Assembly (NCBI RefSeq): GCF_900108875.1
Contig: NZ_FNYJ01000001.1
Span: 434,001 to 498,000, forward strand
DNA from: Pseudomonas sp. NFR16
GTDB taxonomy: Bacteria > Pseudomonadota > Gammaproteobacteria > Pseudomonadales > Pseudomonadaceae
Direction of reading: 5' to 3'
DNA length: 64,000 nt
Shown here: positions 17,235 to 26,414 of the stretch, piece by piece
How positions within the stretch are numbered: the stretch's first letter is position 1
Layout of the letters: each line of letters opens with the position of its first letter
Position numbers and translations under genes: made by a program
Notes under the pieces: generated by a model
Database searches by the model: none
Told to the model about the DNA's origin: nothing
The model's input: the letters and a program-made list of their open reading frames with translations, nothing else

Positions 17235-18752
17235 TCAGACGGTTTTCGCCAACAGATTTTCCAGGGTTTGGCTGACGCCCAATTGCTTCAGGCTGTTCAG
17301 GTTGTGCTCGAAGGCGGCGACGAATTCGACGGATTTCGGAATGGCCGCGCCGAAGATTTCCTCGACTTCGAGCAGGCGTTGCGTCACCAGCACATCGTCG
17401 ACGACCAGCGCTTTGCAGAAATCGGCACGCGGATCGACAACCTTGTACTCGACGCCGTTCTCACCTTTGAAATCGCGATTCTGGTTGCCTTGCAGGTACA
17501 GCGCCCAGGCTGCGACCACCAGCGATGCCCGTTCCAGATTGCCCTGGTCGACGATCAACCGGTTGATGGTCGGCACGGTGAATTTCGGGAATTTCGACGA
17601 GCCGTCCGAGCACACGCGCTCCAGCTGGTCGGCAATGGCCTGATTGGAGAAGCGGTCGATCAGGGTCTGTTTGTACTCGGTGAGGTCGATGCCTGGAACC
17701 GGTGCGAGTTGCGGCGTGACATCCAGGTCCATGTAGGTGCGGATGTAATCGACGAACAGCGGGTCGTTCATGGTTTCGTGGACGAAGCGATAGCCCTTCA
17801 GCGCGCCGAGGTAGGTCAGCGCCAGGTGACTGCCGTTGAGCAGCTTGATCTTCATTTCTTCATACGGCGTCACGTCGTCGGTGAACTGCACGCCGACTTT
17901 TTCCCACGCTGGACGGCCGTTGACGAACTTGTCTTCCAGCACCCACTGCACGAACGGTTCGCACACCACCGGCCAGGCATCGTCGATGCCCTTTTCGTCA
18001 TGCAGCTGCAGGCGATGGGCCGTGCTGGTCATGGGCGTGATGCGGTCGACCATGGCATTGGGGAAGCTGACGTTCTCGGCGATCCAGTCATGCAGATCGA
18101 CATCGCGCTCTTTGGCAAAGGCCAGCAGCGCCTTGCGGGTGACCGCGCCGTTGTGCGGCAGGTTATCGCAGGACATCAGCGTGAACGCCGGCGTGCCTTC
18201 TGCACGGCGTTTGGCAAGCGCCGCGCACAGGTAGCCGAACACGGTTTTCGGCGTGGCGGGGTGCTCAAGATCGTGCTGAATCTGCGGCAGGTGACTCATG
18301 AACTCGCCGGTGCTGTCGTCGATGCAGTAGCCACCTTCGGTGATGGTCAGCGAGACAATGCGGATGTCGGGGCTGGCGAGCTTGTCGATCAGCGCCAGGT
18401 CGTTGTCGGTGGACATCAGCATCTGGCTCATTGAGCCGATGATGCGGGTTTCGGTGTCCGGCGTATCGCCCAGCTCGAACAGGGTGTAGAGAAAATCCTG
18501 GCCCTTGAGCGCCTCGAAATTGGCCCGGTCTTCTTCGCGCAGGCTGACGCCGCAAATGGCCCAGTCCAGCCCTTCGCCGCTCTTGTCGTTGGCACCGAGC
18601 GACATCAGCGCATCGGTATAAAACGCCTGGTGGGCGCGGTGAAAGCCACCGACGCCAATGTGCGCGATGCCTTGGCGACGGTCTTCAAGGGCGTAGGCGG
18701 GCAGGGCAATGCCCGGGCCGAGGTTCGACAGATTCTGCTTGTTCAGTTTCAT
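17235..18752 (-). CDS. mtlD: Mannitol (polyol) 2-dehydrogenase
   Basis: Polyol-specific long-chain dehydrogenase that oxidises D-mannitol to fructose, and also arabitol and sorbitol, with NAD. The Rossmann entry is IAHIGVGGFHRAHQAFY. The catalytic region has the family signature KLLNGSHLALTYLGAL with the Lys base and Asn/His partners. The length (505 residues) is close to the known Pseudomonas enzyme. It follows mtlK by 37 bp and precedes mtlY by 8 bp, as in the described P. fluorescens operon. Confidence 0.95.
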   Translation of the reverse strand: MKLNKQNLSNLGPGIALPAYALEDRRQGIAHIGVGGFHRAHQAFYTDALMSLGANDKSGEGLDWAICGVSLREEDRANFEALKGQDFLYTLFELGDTPDTETRIIGSMSQMLMSTDNDLALIDKLASPDIRIVSLTITEGGYCIDDSTGEFMSHLPQIQHDLEHPATPKTVFGYLCAALAKRRAEGTPAFTLMSCDNLPHNGAVTRKALLAFAKERDVDLHDWIAENVSFPNAMVDRITPMTSTAHRLQLHDEKGIDDAWPVVCEPFVQWVLEDKFVNGRPAWEKVGVQFTDDVTPYEEMKIKLLNGSHLALTYLGALKGYRFVHETMNDPLFVDYIRTYMDLDVTPQLAPVPGIDLTEYKQTLIDRFSNQAIADQLERVCSDGSSKFPKFTVPTINRLIVDQGNLERASLVVAAWALYLQGNQNRDFKGENGVEYKVVDPRADFCKALVVDDVLVTQRLLEVEEIFGAAIPKSVEFVAAFEHNLNSLKQLGVSQTLENLLAKTV

Positions 18753-18789
18753 GATGAGTTCCCGAATTCCTGATGCGGTAGATCTCGAC

Positions 18790-19893
18790 TCAGGCGGCAG
18801 CCTGCAGGGCTTTGCCGATGACCTGGCCCTGAGCGTCGAACAAGTGGCAATGCGCGCTATCCAGATGCAGGTTCAACGTTTCGCCGTACTGGCTGGCCAT
18901 GTCGCCGCGGATGCGCATGGTCAGCGCCTCCCCGGAGGCGGTGCGCACGTGGCAGAACGTGTCACTGCCCAGACGCTCGCTGACGTCAGCCACCACTTGC
19001 AACTGACAGTCACCGGCGTTGGCCAGCTCCAGATGTTCGGGACGGATGCCCAGCGTCACGGCGTCGCCGACACTTTGCTGAGCGTTGGTGAACGGCAGAT
19101 TGATCCGGGCGCCGGCGTCGAGGGTGACTTCGCAGCCCGTGGCGTCGACCCGGCTGACCTTGCCCTTGAGAAAGCCCATTTTTGGCGTACCGAGGAAACC
19201 GGCGACGAACAGGTTGGCCGGATGGTGATACAGCTCCAGCGGCGAACCGACCTGTTCCACCCGGCCGCCGTTGAGCACGACCACTTTGTCGGCCAGGGTC
19301 ATGGCTTCGACCTGATCGTGGGTCACGTAAATCATCGTCGCTTCCAGCTCTTTATGCAGGCGCGACAGTTCCAGGCGCGTCTGGACCCGCAGCGCGGCAT
19401 CGAGGTTGGACAGCGGTTCGTCGAACAGAAAGATCTTTGGATTACGCACGATGGCGCGGCCGATCGCCACGCGCTGACGCTGCCCGCCCGAGAGCTGTTT
19501 GGGTTTGCGTTCCAGCAGCGGGCCGAGTTCGAGAATGCGCGCGGCCTCGGCGACCTTCTTTTCGACCTCGGCTTTTGGCGTGCCCGCAAGATCGAGGGCA
19601 AACGACAAATTCTTGCCCACGGTCATGTGCGGGTACAGCGCGTACGTCTGGAACACCATTGCCAGATCGCGCTTGGCCGGCGTGACTTGAGTGATCTCGC
19701 GACCATCGAGCTCAATGCTGCCGCTGGTGACGTCTTCAAGGCCGGCGATCAGGCGCAGCAGCGTGGATTTGCCACAGCCGGACGGACCGACGAAGACCAC
19801 GAATTCACGGTCTTTGACGTCCAGGTCGATGCCTTTGATGATCTGGTGGCCGTCGAAGCCTTTTTGCAGATTTCTGATTGTCAGGTTAGCCAT
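18790..19893 (-). CDS. mtlK: Polyol ABC transporter ATPase
   Basis: MalK/UgpC-type ATPase energising uptake of mannitol, sorbitol and arabitol through MtlEFG. Walker A is GPSGCGKST, the Q-loop lies in [14 protein letters not shown], the signature is [14 protein letters not shown], Walker B is [12 protein letters not shown], and the H-loop is YVTHD. The C-terminal third is an OB/TOBE regulatory region. The frame is open to 20007, but GGAG six bases before the ATG at 19893 and the family start [13 protein letters not shown] fix the start; 367 residues. Between it and mtlG lies a REPIN of a different family. Confidence 0.94.
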   Translation of the reverse strand: MANLTIRNLQKGFDGHQIIKGIDLDVKDREFVVFVGPSGCGKSTLLRLIAGLEDVTSGSIELDGREITQVTPAKRDLAMVFQTYALYPHMTVGKNLSFALDLAGTPKAEVEKKVAEAARILELGPLLERKPKQLSGGQRQRVAIGRAIVRNPKIFLFDEPLSNLDAALRVQTRLELSRLHKELEATMIYVTHDQVEAMTLADKVVVLNGGRVEQVGSPLELYHHPANLFVAGFLGTPKMGFLKGKVSRVDATGCEVTLDAGARINLPFTNAQQSVGDAVTLGIRPEHLELANAGDCQLQVVADVSERLGSDTFCHVRTASGEALTMRIRGDMASQYGETLNLHLDSAHCHLFDAQGQVIGKALQAAA

Positions 19894-19931
19894 GTGGGGC
19901 TCCAGTTTTTGTTCTTCAAAAAACATCAGTG

Positions 19932-20029
19932 GTAGGAACGCGTTTGGCCGCGATTGCGTTTTTCCAATCACCCCTATGCGTTGCTGGACCAACGCAATCG
20001 CGGGCAAGCGCGCTCCTACACAGTAGATA
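19932..20029. repeat. REPIN inside the mtl operon (second REP family)
   Basis: GTAGGAACGCG...CCGCGATTGCG on the left is matched, inverted, by CGCAATCGCGGGCAAGCGCG and CTCCTAC on the right. This is the common Pseudomonas GTAGGAGCGCGCTTGCCCGCGA type, unrelated in sequence to the REPs at 14.2 kb. It occupies most of the 150-bp gap between mtlG and mtlK. Confidence 0.85.
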
Positions 20030-20043
20030 TTGCTTCGCTCGGC

Positions 20044-20877
20044 TTATTTCACCGCACCAAACGACAAGCCGCGGACCAGTTGTTTCTGGCTGATCCAGCC
20101 AAAGATCAAAATCGGCGCACAGGCCAGGGTCGACACCGCTGAAAGCTTGGCCCAGAACAGACCTTCAGGGCTCGAATACGAGGCGATCAGTGCCGTCAGT
20201 GGCGCGGCGTTGGACGAGGTCAGGTTGAGCGACCAGAACGCTTCGTTCCAGCACAGGATCAGTGAGAGCAGGGCGGTTGAGGCCAGGCCGCCTTTGCAGA
20301 TCGGAATCAGCACCTTGAAGATTTCCTGACGGGTGCTCGCGCCATCCAGCCGGGAGGCCTCGAGGATTTCCCCGGGAATGTCCTTGAAGTAGGTGTAAAT
20401 CATCCAGACCACGATCGGCAGGTTGATCAGCGTATAGATCACGATCAGCGCGATGCGCGAGTCCAGCAGGCCGAAGCTCTTGGCCAGCAGGTAGATCGGC
20501 ATCAGCACGCCCACAGGCGGCAGCATCTTGGTGGACAGCATCCACAGCAGCGTGCTCTTGGTGCGCTTGGTCTCGAAGAAGGCCATCGAATAGGCAGCCG
20601 GCACCGAAATCAGCAGGCACAGGATCGTTGCACTGAATGAAATCAGCACCGAGTTCCAGGCAAAGTGGAAGTAGTCGCTGCGCTCCTGAATGTGCAGGTA
20701 GTTTTCCAGCGTGGGCGTGAAAATGAACTGCGGCGGCGTGGCGAACGCATCGATCTCGGTCTTGAAGCTGGTCAGGACCATCCAGAAGATCGGGAAGAAA
20801 ATCAGCGCCGCGATCAGCCACGACAGCGTGCCGAGCAGCACGCTTTGCAGGCGGCGGGATTGTTTGAGCGTCATCAT
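20044..20877 (-). CDS. mtlG: Polyol ABC transporter permease MtlG
   Basis: Inner-membrane permease of the MalG type, 277 residues, with about six membrane segments. The coupling loop that docks on MtlK is seen as EILEASRLDGASTRQEIFKVLIP (the EAA motif). A long periplasmic loop follows the first helix, as usual in carbohydrate permeases. It pairs with MtlF and starts 10 bp after the mtlF stop. Confidence 0.93.
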   Translation of the reverse strand: MMTLKQSRRLQSVLLGTLSWLIAALIFFPIFWMVLTSFKTEIDAFATPPQFIFTPTLENYLHIQERSDYFHFAWNSVLISFSATILCLLISVPAAYSMAFFETKRTKSTLLWMLSTKMLPPVGVLMPIYLLAKSFGLLDSRIALIVIYTLINLPIVVWMIYTYFKDIPGEILEASRLDGASTRQEIFKVLIPICKGGLASTALLSLILCWNEAFWSLNLTSSNAAPLTALIASYSSPEGLFWAKLSAVSTLACAPILIFGWISQKQLVRGLSFGAVK

Positions 20878-20887
20878 GACCTTGCCC

Positions 20888-21820
20888 TCAAGACTTGTCG
20901 GTGAGGTTTTTGCCGATCATCCGCACCAGGATGATCGCGGCAATGTTGGCAATGACCACGGCAATCAAGCCGCCCGCCGATGCCATGCCCACGTCGAATT
21001 GCAGCAGCGCCTGGTTGTAGATCAGGTACGCCAGGTTGGTCGAAGCGAAGCCCGGACCGCCGTTGGTGGTGGTGTAGATTTCCGCGAAGACCGACAGCAG
21101 GAAGATCGTCTCGATCATCACCACCACCGCGATCGGACGCGCCAGGTGGGGCAGGGTCAGGTGCCAGAAGATCGCGATCGGGCCGGCACCGTCCAGCCGC
21201 GCCGCTTCTTTCTGTTCCTGGTCCAGCGACTGCATCGCGGTCATCAGAATCAGGATCGCGAACGGCAGCCACTGCCAGGACACGATGATGATGATCGAGA
21301 GCATCGGGTAGTTGGCCAGCCAGTCCACCGGCTGGGCGCCGAACAGCTTCCAGACCGAGGCGAGAATCCCGGAGACCGGGTGAAAAATCAGGTTCTTCCA
21401 GATCAGCGCACTGACCGTCGGCATGATGAAGAACGGCGAGATGAGCAGCACCCGGACAATGCCGCGTCCGAGAAACTCACTGGCCTCCAGCAGCGCGGAG
21501 ATCAGCACACCGAGGATCACGCTGATCGCCAGCACGCTGCCCACCAGCAGCAACGTGTTCATCGCACCCGGAAAAAAGCCTGAATCGGTGACGAAATACT
21601 CAAAGTTCTCAAGGCCTACGAATTCGTTCTCGCCCGGGTTGAGCAGGTTGTAGCGGATCAGCGAAAAGTAGAGGGTCATGCCCAGCGGGACGACCATCCA
21701 GACCAGCAGCAACAGCACCGATGGGCTGACCAGAAACCAGCCAGGCTTGGTGACGCTGCCTTTCTGTTGGCCTTGATCGCCGGCCGAGGCCGTGCGAGGG
21801 GGAAGGGTTGAGGTGTTCAT
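20888..21820 (-). CDS. mtlF: Polyol ABC transporter permease MtlF
   Basis: MalF-type inner-membrane permease of 310 residues. After a cytoplasmic N-terminal tail there are about six membrane segments. The EAA coupling loop reads EQKEAARLDGAGPIAIFWHLTLP. It forms the channel with MtlG. The 76-bp gap to the upstream mtlE gene holds a strong hairpin that may set the ratio of binding protein to permease. Confidence 0.93.
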   Translation of the reverse strand: MNTSTLPPRTASAGDQGQQKGSVTKPGWFLVSPSVLLLLVWMVVPLGMTLYFSLIRYNLLNPGENEFVGLENFEYFVTDSGFFPGAMNTLLLVGSVLAISVILGVLISALLEASEFLGRGIVRVLLISPFFIMPTVSALIWKNLIFHPVSGILASVWKLFGAQPVDWLANYPMLSIIIIVSWQWLPFAILILMTAMQSLDQEQKEAARLDGAGPIAIFWHLTLPHLARPIAVVVMIETIFLLSVFAEIYTTTNGGPGFASTNLAYLIYNQALLQFDVGMASAGGLIAVVIANIAAIILVRMIGKNLTDKS

Positions 21821-21853
21821 GATGACTCCGAACCAGGGCAGTAGCTGAGCGGG

Positions 21854-21877
21854 GCAGCAGGGAGCAATCCCTGCTGC
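21854..21877 (-). other. Intercistronic hairpin between mtlE and mtlF
   Basis: A perfect 10-bp stem (GCAGCAGGGA / TCCCTGCTGC) with a four-base loop lies 20 bp past the mtlE stop. No U-tract follows, so it is more likely an mRNA-stabilising or partial-termination element that lets mtlE be made in excess over the permeases than a full terminator. Confidence 0.65.
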
Positions 21878-21896
21878 TGCCTTGAAACAGACGGGA

Positions 21897-23222
21897 TCAA
21901 CCCTTTTTCGGGTAACCCGCGCGCTTCATGTCACGCTCGGTCGCGCTTTGTGCCTGGGTCAGCGCAGCGTCCACCGTGGTCGAGCCCACCAGTGCCGCCG
22001 AGAATTGCTGACCGACGTTGGTGCCGATCTGCTGGAACTCAGGGATGGTCACCAGCTGAATGCCGACGTAAGGGACAGGCTTGAGCGTCGGCGCTTTAGG
22101 CGTCACGGCCTTGAGCGATTCCAGCGTGATGTCGGCAAACGGCGCGGCCTTTTTGTACGCGTCGGTGTAGGTCGATGCGCGCGTTCCTGGCGGAACGTTC
22201 GACACGCCGTCTTTCTCGGCCACCAGCGCCGCGTACTCTTTGGACGTGGCCCACTCGGTGAACGCGCGTGCGTCCTTGTCGTTCTTGGCGCTGGTCGGAA
22301 TCGCCAGGGCCCACGAGTACAGCCAGGCCGAGCCCTTGTCGGTGACTTCGTGCGGCGCGTAGGTGAAGCCAACGTTGTCAGCCACTTTGCTCTGGGATTT
22401 GTCGGTGACGAAGGAGCCGGCAACGCTGGCGTCGACCCAGATGGCGCACTTGCCGCTGTTGAACAACGCCAGGTTCTCGTTGAAACCGTTGCTGGACGCG
22501 CCAGGAGGACCGTTCTTCTTCATCACGTTGACGTAGAAGTTCAGCGCGTTCTTCCATTCTGGCTGGTCGAACTGCGGCTTCCACTGCTCATCGAACCAGC
22601 GTGCGCCGAACGAGTTGGCCACCGTGCTGATCAGGGCCATGTTCTCGCCCCAGCCAGCCTTGCCCCGCAGGCAGATGCCGTACTGTTCCTTGGACTTGTC
22701 GGTGAGTTTGTCGGCGAACTCGGAGATCTGCGTCCAGGTCGGGCGTTCCGGCATGGTCAGTCCGGCGGCCTTGAAAAGATCCTTGCGGTAATAGGTGATG
22801 GAGCTTTCGGCGTAGAACGGTAGGGCGAAGAGTTTGCCATCGACGGAAAGGCCATCGCGTACCGATGGAAAGACGTCGTCAAGCGCGTAGGAAGCGGGGA
22901 GATTATTCATTTCCTTCAACCAGCCTTTGGCGCCCCAGAGTGATGCTTCGTACATGCCGATGGTCAAGACGTCGAACTGACCGCCCTTGGTCGCGATGTC
23001 GGTGGTCAGGCGCTGACGCAGGACGTTCTCTTCCAGGACGACCCACTTGAGCTTGATATCGGGATGCTGTTCTTCGAAGGTTTTCGACAGCCGCTGCATG
23101 CGGATCATGTCGCTGTTGTTGACGGTGGCGATGGTCACGTCACCCGCCATGGCGCTGGTGCAGAGGGTGAGGCCGAGCGTGAGACAGGTGCTGCCAAGCA
23201 GAACTTTTGCAGAGGTCTTCAT
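21897..23222 (-). CDS. mtlE: Polyol-binding periplasmic protein
   Basis: Family-1 extracellular solute-binding protein, 441 residues, with a signal peptide ending SAMA before GDVTIATVNNSDM. It captures mannitol, sorbitol or arabitol in the periplasm and delivers them to MtlFG. Seen are the fold-typical segments WLKEMNNLPASYALDDVFP and ALPFYAESSITYYRKDLF. It is the first structural gene of the operon, preceded by a 242-bp region (23223-23464) that should carry the MtlR-activated promoter; I could not identify the operator by eye. Confidence 0.95.
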   Translation of the reverse strand: MKTSAKVLLGSTCLTLGLTLCTSAMAGDVTIATVNNSDMIRMQRLSKTFEEQHPDIKLKWVVLEENVLRQRLTTDIATKGGQFDVLTIGMYEASLWGAKGWLKEMNNLPASYALDDVFPSVRDGLSVDGKLFALPFYAESSITYYRKDLFKAAGLTMPERPTWTQISEFADKLTDKSKEQYGICLRGKAGWGENMALISTVANSFGARWFDEQWKPQFDQPEWKNALNFYVNVMKKNGPPGASSNGFNENLALFNSGKCAIWVDASVAGSFVTDKSQSKVADNVGFTYAPHEVTDKGSAWLYSWALAIPTSAKNDKDARAFTEWATSKEYAALVAEKDGVSNVPPGTRASTYTDAYKKAAPFADITLESLKAVTPKAPTLKPVPYVGIQLVTIPEFQQIGTNVGQQFSAALVGSTTVDAALTQAQSATERDMKRAGYPKKG

Positions 23223-23464
23223 TTATCACTCCTCTTCCGCGCCCAGGTGGACGACAGAAGCTTGGTTATTGTTTTTGTTCCTTCCGGAGGTCAGGAAGAA
23301 TGTCAGTTGATTACAACGGTCTGCCCGGACGATGACAAATCCTGCGAGGCACTCGAACTGATACTTTTTTGCACTGAGAGTTCAGGTGACGACGCTCTAA
23401 AACTGCGTTCCAGCACGGGGCGGCGCAGTTCCAGCGTAGTCGATGAGCGTGGAAAGAGGGTGAA

Positions 23465-24370
23465 TCAGTACAGGTTCTGTTCGGTCAGGCGCTGCACGGC
23501 GAGGCGTCGGTAATGGGAGGGCGTCATGCCTTTGAGCTTCTGGAAGCGCCGGTTAAAGTTCGAGATGTTGTTGAACCCGGACTCGAAACACACGTCAGTC
23601 ACCGGTTTGTCGCCGTCGGCGAGCAGCTCGCAGGATTTGCTGATGCGCAGCCGATTGACAAACTCGACGAAGCAGCGGCCGGTCGCCTGCTTGAACACCC
23701 GTGAGAAATACGTCGGCTTCATGCCCAGATACTCGGCCACTTCTTCGAGGGGCAATTCGCGGGCGTAGTGCGTGAAGATGTAGTCCACCGCCTTGTTGGT
23801 GCGCTCGACGGCATGATCGTCCGACAGCTGCGAGGCTGTCGTTCCGGACAGCAGCTGGAAGTCGTCACTGGCGGCCAGCAACTCCAGCAGGATGAAAAAG
23901 TGACCCAGGCGGGTCATGCCCGTGGAGTCGGCGATCTTCTGCATCAGCCGGGTGGCCTGGCGGATCGTGCGCTTGCAGCGAAACTCGATGCCGTACTGCG
24001 CCCGTTCGAGCAACGGCGCCAGAGACTTGAGCTCGGCAAACACCTGGTTGCCGCTTTCCAGCAGCTCTTCGGTGAAGTTCACCAGCATGTCGCGCTTGGG
24101 CACCACCTCATCCTCTTCGATCTGGCTGATCCAGTTGTGAGGCAGGTTGGGGCCGGTGAGAAAGAGCGATTCAGGGTAGAAGTTACCGATGTAATCGCCG
24201 ACGAACACCTTGCCGGAACTGGCCACGATCAAATGCAGCTCGTACTCCTTGTGAAAGTGCCAGCGCACCAGCGGACAAGGAAAGCCATGTTCCCGGTAGA
24301 TGATGGACAGCCCGTTGTGGTCGTCCATCAGTTCGTAGGAAGGATCGGTGATTCTTGTTGTTTTTGTCAT
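23465..24370 (-). CDS. mtlR: AraC/XylS-family activator of the mtl operon
   Basis: 301-residue regulator. The N-terminal part is a cupin-like effector domain (HFHKEYELHLIVASSGKVFVGD); the C-terminal 100 residues hold two helix-turn-helix motifs with the AraC signature (ELPLEEVAEYLGMKPTYFSRVFKQATG and CFESGFNNISNFNRRFQKLKGMTPSHYRR). It lies directly before mtlE in the same direction, as in P. fluorescens, where MtlR activates the operon in response to polyols. The frame opens at 24436, but the ATG at 24370 gives the family start; its ribosome site is weak, consistent with low regulator levels. Confidence 0.92.
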   Translation of the reverse strand: MTKTTRITDPSYELMDDHNGLSIIYREHGFPCPLVRWHFHKEYELHLIVASSGKVFVGDYIGNFYPESLFLTGPNLPHNWISQIEEDEVVPKRDMLVNFTEELLESGNQVFAELKSLAPLLERAQYGIEFRCKRTIRQATRLMQKIADSTGMTRLGHFFILLELLAASDDFQLLSGTTASQLSDDHAVERTNKAVDYIFTHYARELPLEEVAEYLGMKPTYFSRVFKQATGRCFVEFVNRLRISKSCELLADGDKPVTDVCFESGFNNISNFNRRFQKLKGMTPSHYRRLAVQRLTEQNLY

Positions 24371-24494
24371 GGTGTTGCCGGTTCGTAAGAAGCACGGAAG
24401 GTAATGTGCACCATTCGAAGCGCAGAATACAGCCACCGCGCCTCAGACAAACACCACCTCGACGCGGCCTTCGCGGCGCGAGCGTGGTGCGGTC

Positions 24495-25790
24495 TTACAT
24501 CTTGCGGTTCTTCGCCTCGATCCATTGCGACATGTATTGCGTGCTCTTGTGCAAGTGATGGCGGAGCATCGCGCCGGTGAAGTTTGCGGTGCGGTGAGCG
24601 GGCAAGTTGGCGCGCAGCTGGTCGATGCGCTCGATCAGCGTCTTGCAGTGCTGTGCATGGCGAAAACGCGCCTGCAGCACCTGCCAGCCCTCACGTTGTG
24701 CCTTTTCCCAGCGCGCCTGATCGGTATACAGGCGAACCGCTTCATCGGCCAGGCGCTGCGCGTCAGTGGCGACGGCGCCAGGGAAGGGCAACTCGCCGTG
24801 CATCGCTTCGGCGCCGATGGGCGTGGTGACGGTCGGCGTGCCGCAAACCATCGCGTCGATCACTTTACCTTTGATACCGGCGCCAAAGCGCAACGGCGCC
24901 AGCGACACCCGGGCAGCGGACATCACTTCGAGAGCATCCTCGGCCCAGTTCATGATGTGAAAGCCTTGCGCGGCGTTGTGCAGCGCGGCCGCCTTGGGCG
25001 GGGTGTAGGCGCCGTAGACGTGCAATTGCGCGTTCGGCATTTGCGCGCGAATCAGCGGCCAGATGGAGTGCTTGAGCCAAAGCACTGCGTCCCAGTTCGG
25101 CGCATGGCGGAAATTGCCGATGGTCAGGAAATGCGCGCGCTCATCGAATCCCTTGCCGTGATCAGGCACCTCGCGCACCAGCAGCGGCGCCCACAGTAGC
25201 AATGCGGCCGGCAGCGCGAACCGGCGGGTCAGCAACTCGATTTCCATGTCTGAAACCATCAGGCTCAGGTCGCTGCGATAGATCGCGGCGATCTCGCGCC
25301 GGGCAATATCGCTCTCGGCCATGAGCGCGAAAAGCGCGTCGTCGTCCAGTTTGAAATAGCCAGACAGGTCGGCATCGGGCTTGCCTTGCAACAGATCCTT
25401 GACCCGCTGATGACGGGCGTGACGCAGGCTCTGCAGATCGGAGGTCTCGAGGACGCGCACGGCCTGCGGGCAATGTTTCTCCACGCGCCAGCCGAACTGT
25501 TCCTCCATCAGGAACTGGTCGAACAGCACGACATCCGGTTGAAGGTCAGCGATGAAGCGGTCGAAGCTGCTGTCGTTGAGGGCGATGGCGACCTCGCGGA
25601 TGCCCATCGCGGCCAGGTCGGCCTTGTGTTCGCCCTCGGTGGCGGCGCTTGCAAACGTGATTCGCCAGCCCCGTTCCAGGAAACACTCGGTCAGTTGCAT
25701 GACATGCCCACTGGCGGCCGACGAGCGGGGTTCAGGCCATACGTAGCCGATGATCAGCAGGTGCGCGGCGGGGGTTGTTTCAGTGGCCAA
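24495..25790 (-). CDS. Glycosyltransferase, group 1/GT4-like
   Basis: 431-residue GT-B-fold glycosyltransferase with no signal peptide. The N-terminal domain starts LLIIGYVWPEPRSSAASGHVMQL. The donor-binding C-terminal domain carries FGAGIKGKVIDAMVCGTPTVTTPIGAEAM, where the first acidic position usual in GT4 enzymes is replaced. A WxxxxHSIWPLIRAQMPNAQLHVYG segment is typical. Acceptor and sugar are unknown. Its start overlaps the end of the response regulator gene by 11 bases, so the two are co-translated; a receiver-controlled glycosylation step is a reasonable but untested idea. Confidence 0.8.
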   Translation of the reverse strand: MATETTPAAHLLIIGYVWPEPRSSAASGHVMQLTECFLERGWRITFASAATEGEHKADLAAMGIREVAIALNDSSFDRFIADLQPDVVLFDQFLMEEQFGWRVEKHCPQAVRVLETSDLQSLRHARHQRVKDLLQGKPDADLSGYFKLDDDALFALMAESDIARREIAAIYRSDLSLMVSDMEIELLTRRFALPAALLLWAPLLVREVPDHGKGFDERAHFLTIGNFRHAPNWDAVLWLKHSIWPLIRAQMPNAQLHVYGAYTPPKAAALHNAAQGFHIMNWAEDALEVMSAARVSLAPLRFGAGIKGKVIDAMVCGTPTVTTPIGAEAMHGELPFPGAVATDAQRLADEAVRLYTDQARWEKAQREGWQVLQARFRHAQHCKTLIERIDQLRANLPAHRTANFTGAMLRHHLHKSTQYMSQWIEAKNRKM

Positions 25791-26142
25791 GAATGCTGTT
25801 CACCTTGTCGCGCAACTGGTCGATGGAGAAAGGTTTGCCGATCGAGTGCATGCCATCCGGCACATCAATGGTCTCGGCGTAACCGCTGGCGAACAGCACC
25901 GGCATGTCCGGGCGTTCTTTCCTGGCTTGCCTGGCAAGCTCGATGCCGTCGATGTCCGGCAGGCCTTTGTCGGTCATCATCAGCGCGATCAATTGCGCCT
26001 TGTCTTGCACGAAGGCCATGGCCTCGGCGCCATCGGCCGCTTCGAGCACGCTGTATTCCAGCTCTTCAAGAACGTCGACGATCAACATCCGTACGATGTT
26101 GTCGTCTTCAACCACCAGAATTGTGCTGGCCGGGTTGGACAT
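25780..26142 (-). CDS. Single-domain response regulator
   Basis: 120-residue CheY-like receiver. The acidic pair is in VVEDDN (Asp13/Asp14), the phosphoacceptor is Asp58 in MMTDKGLP, the conserved Thr/Ser-type switch is in VLFASGYAE and the Lys in GKPFSIDQL. There is no output domain. AAGGAAATATTC before the ATG at 26142 sets the start; the open frame extends upstream by 13 codons. It leads the two-gene unit with the glycosyltransferase and is divergent from the large hybrid kinase (272 bp apart), a likely partner. Confidence 0.88.
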   Translation of the reverse strand: MSNPASTILVVEDDNIVRMLIVDVLEELEYSVLEAADGAEAMAFVQDKAQLIALMMTDKGLPDIDGIELARQARKERPDMPVLFASGYAETIDVPDGMHSIGKPFSIDQLRDKVNSILGH

Positions 26143-26414
26143 GAATATTTCCTTCAAAATGACAAAGCCTCGACCGAACAAACAGCGCCCGATCCATTGG
26201 ATAGCAAGGCCTGCAATTGTGACAACATCCGGACATCAAAAACACAATTCAAACGGATGTTCTGGCATGTGCGGATCACTCAAACGTATAGTGCGCCGGG
26301 TTTCATTCCTCAGCTAAAGTCAGAAAATTCAACCTTATATGTCAGAAGCTGGAGTTTTTTGCTGAACATTCCGGCAAACTCCGTCGTTTAGACGAATCCG
26401 CCCGAGTCCTTGCG

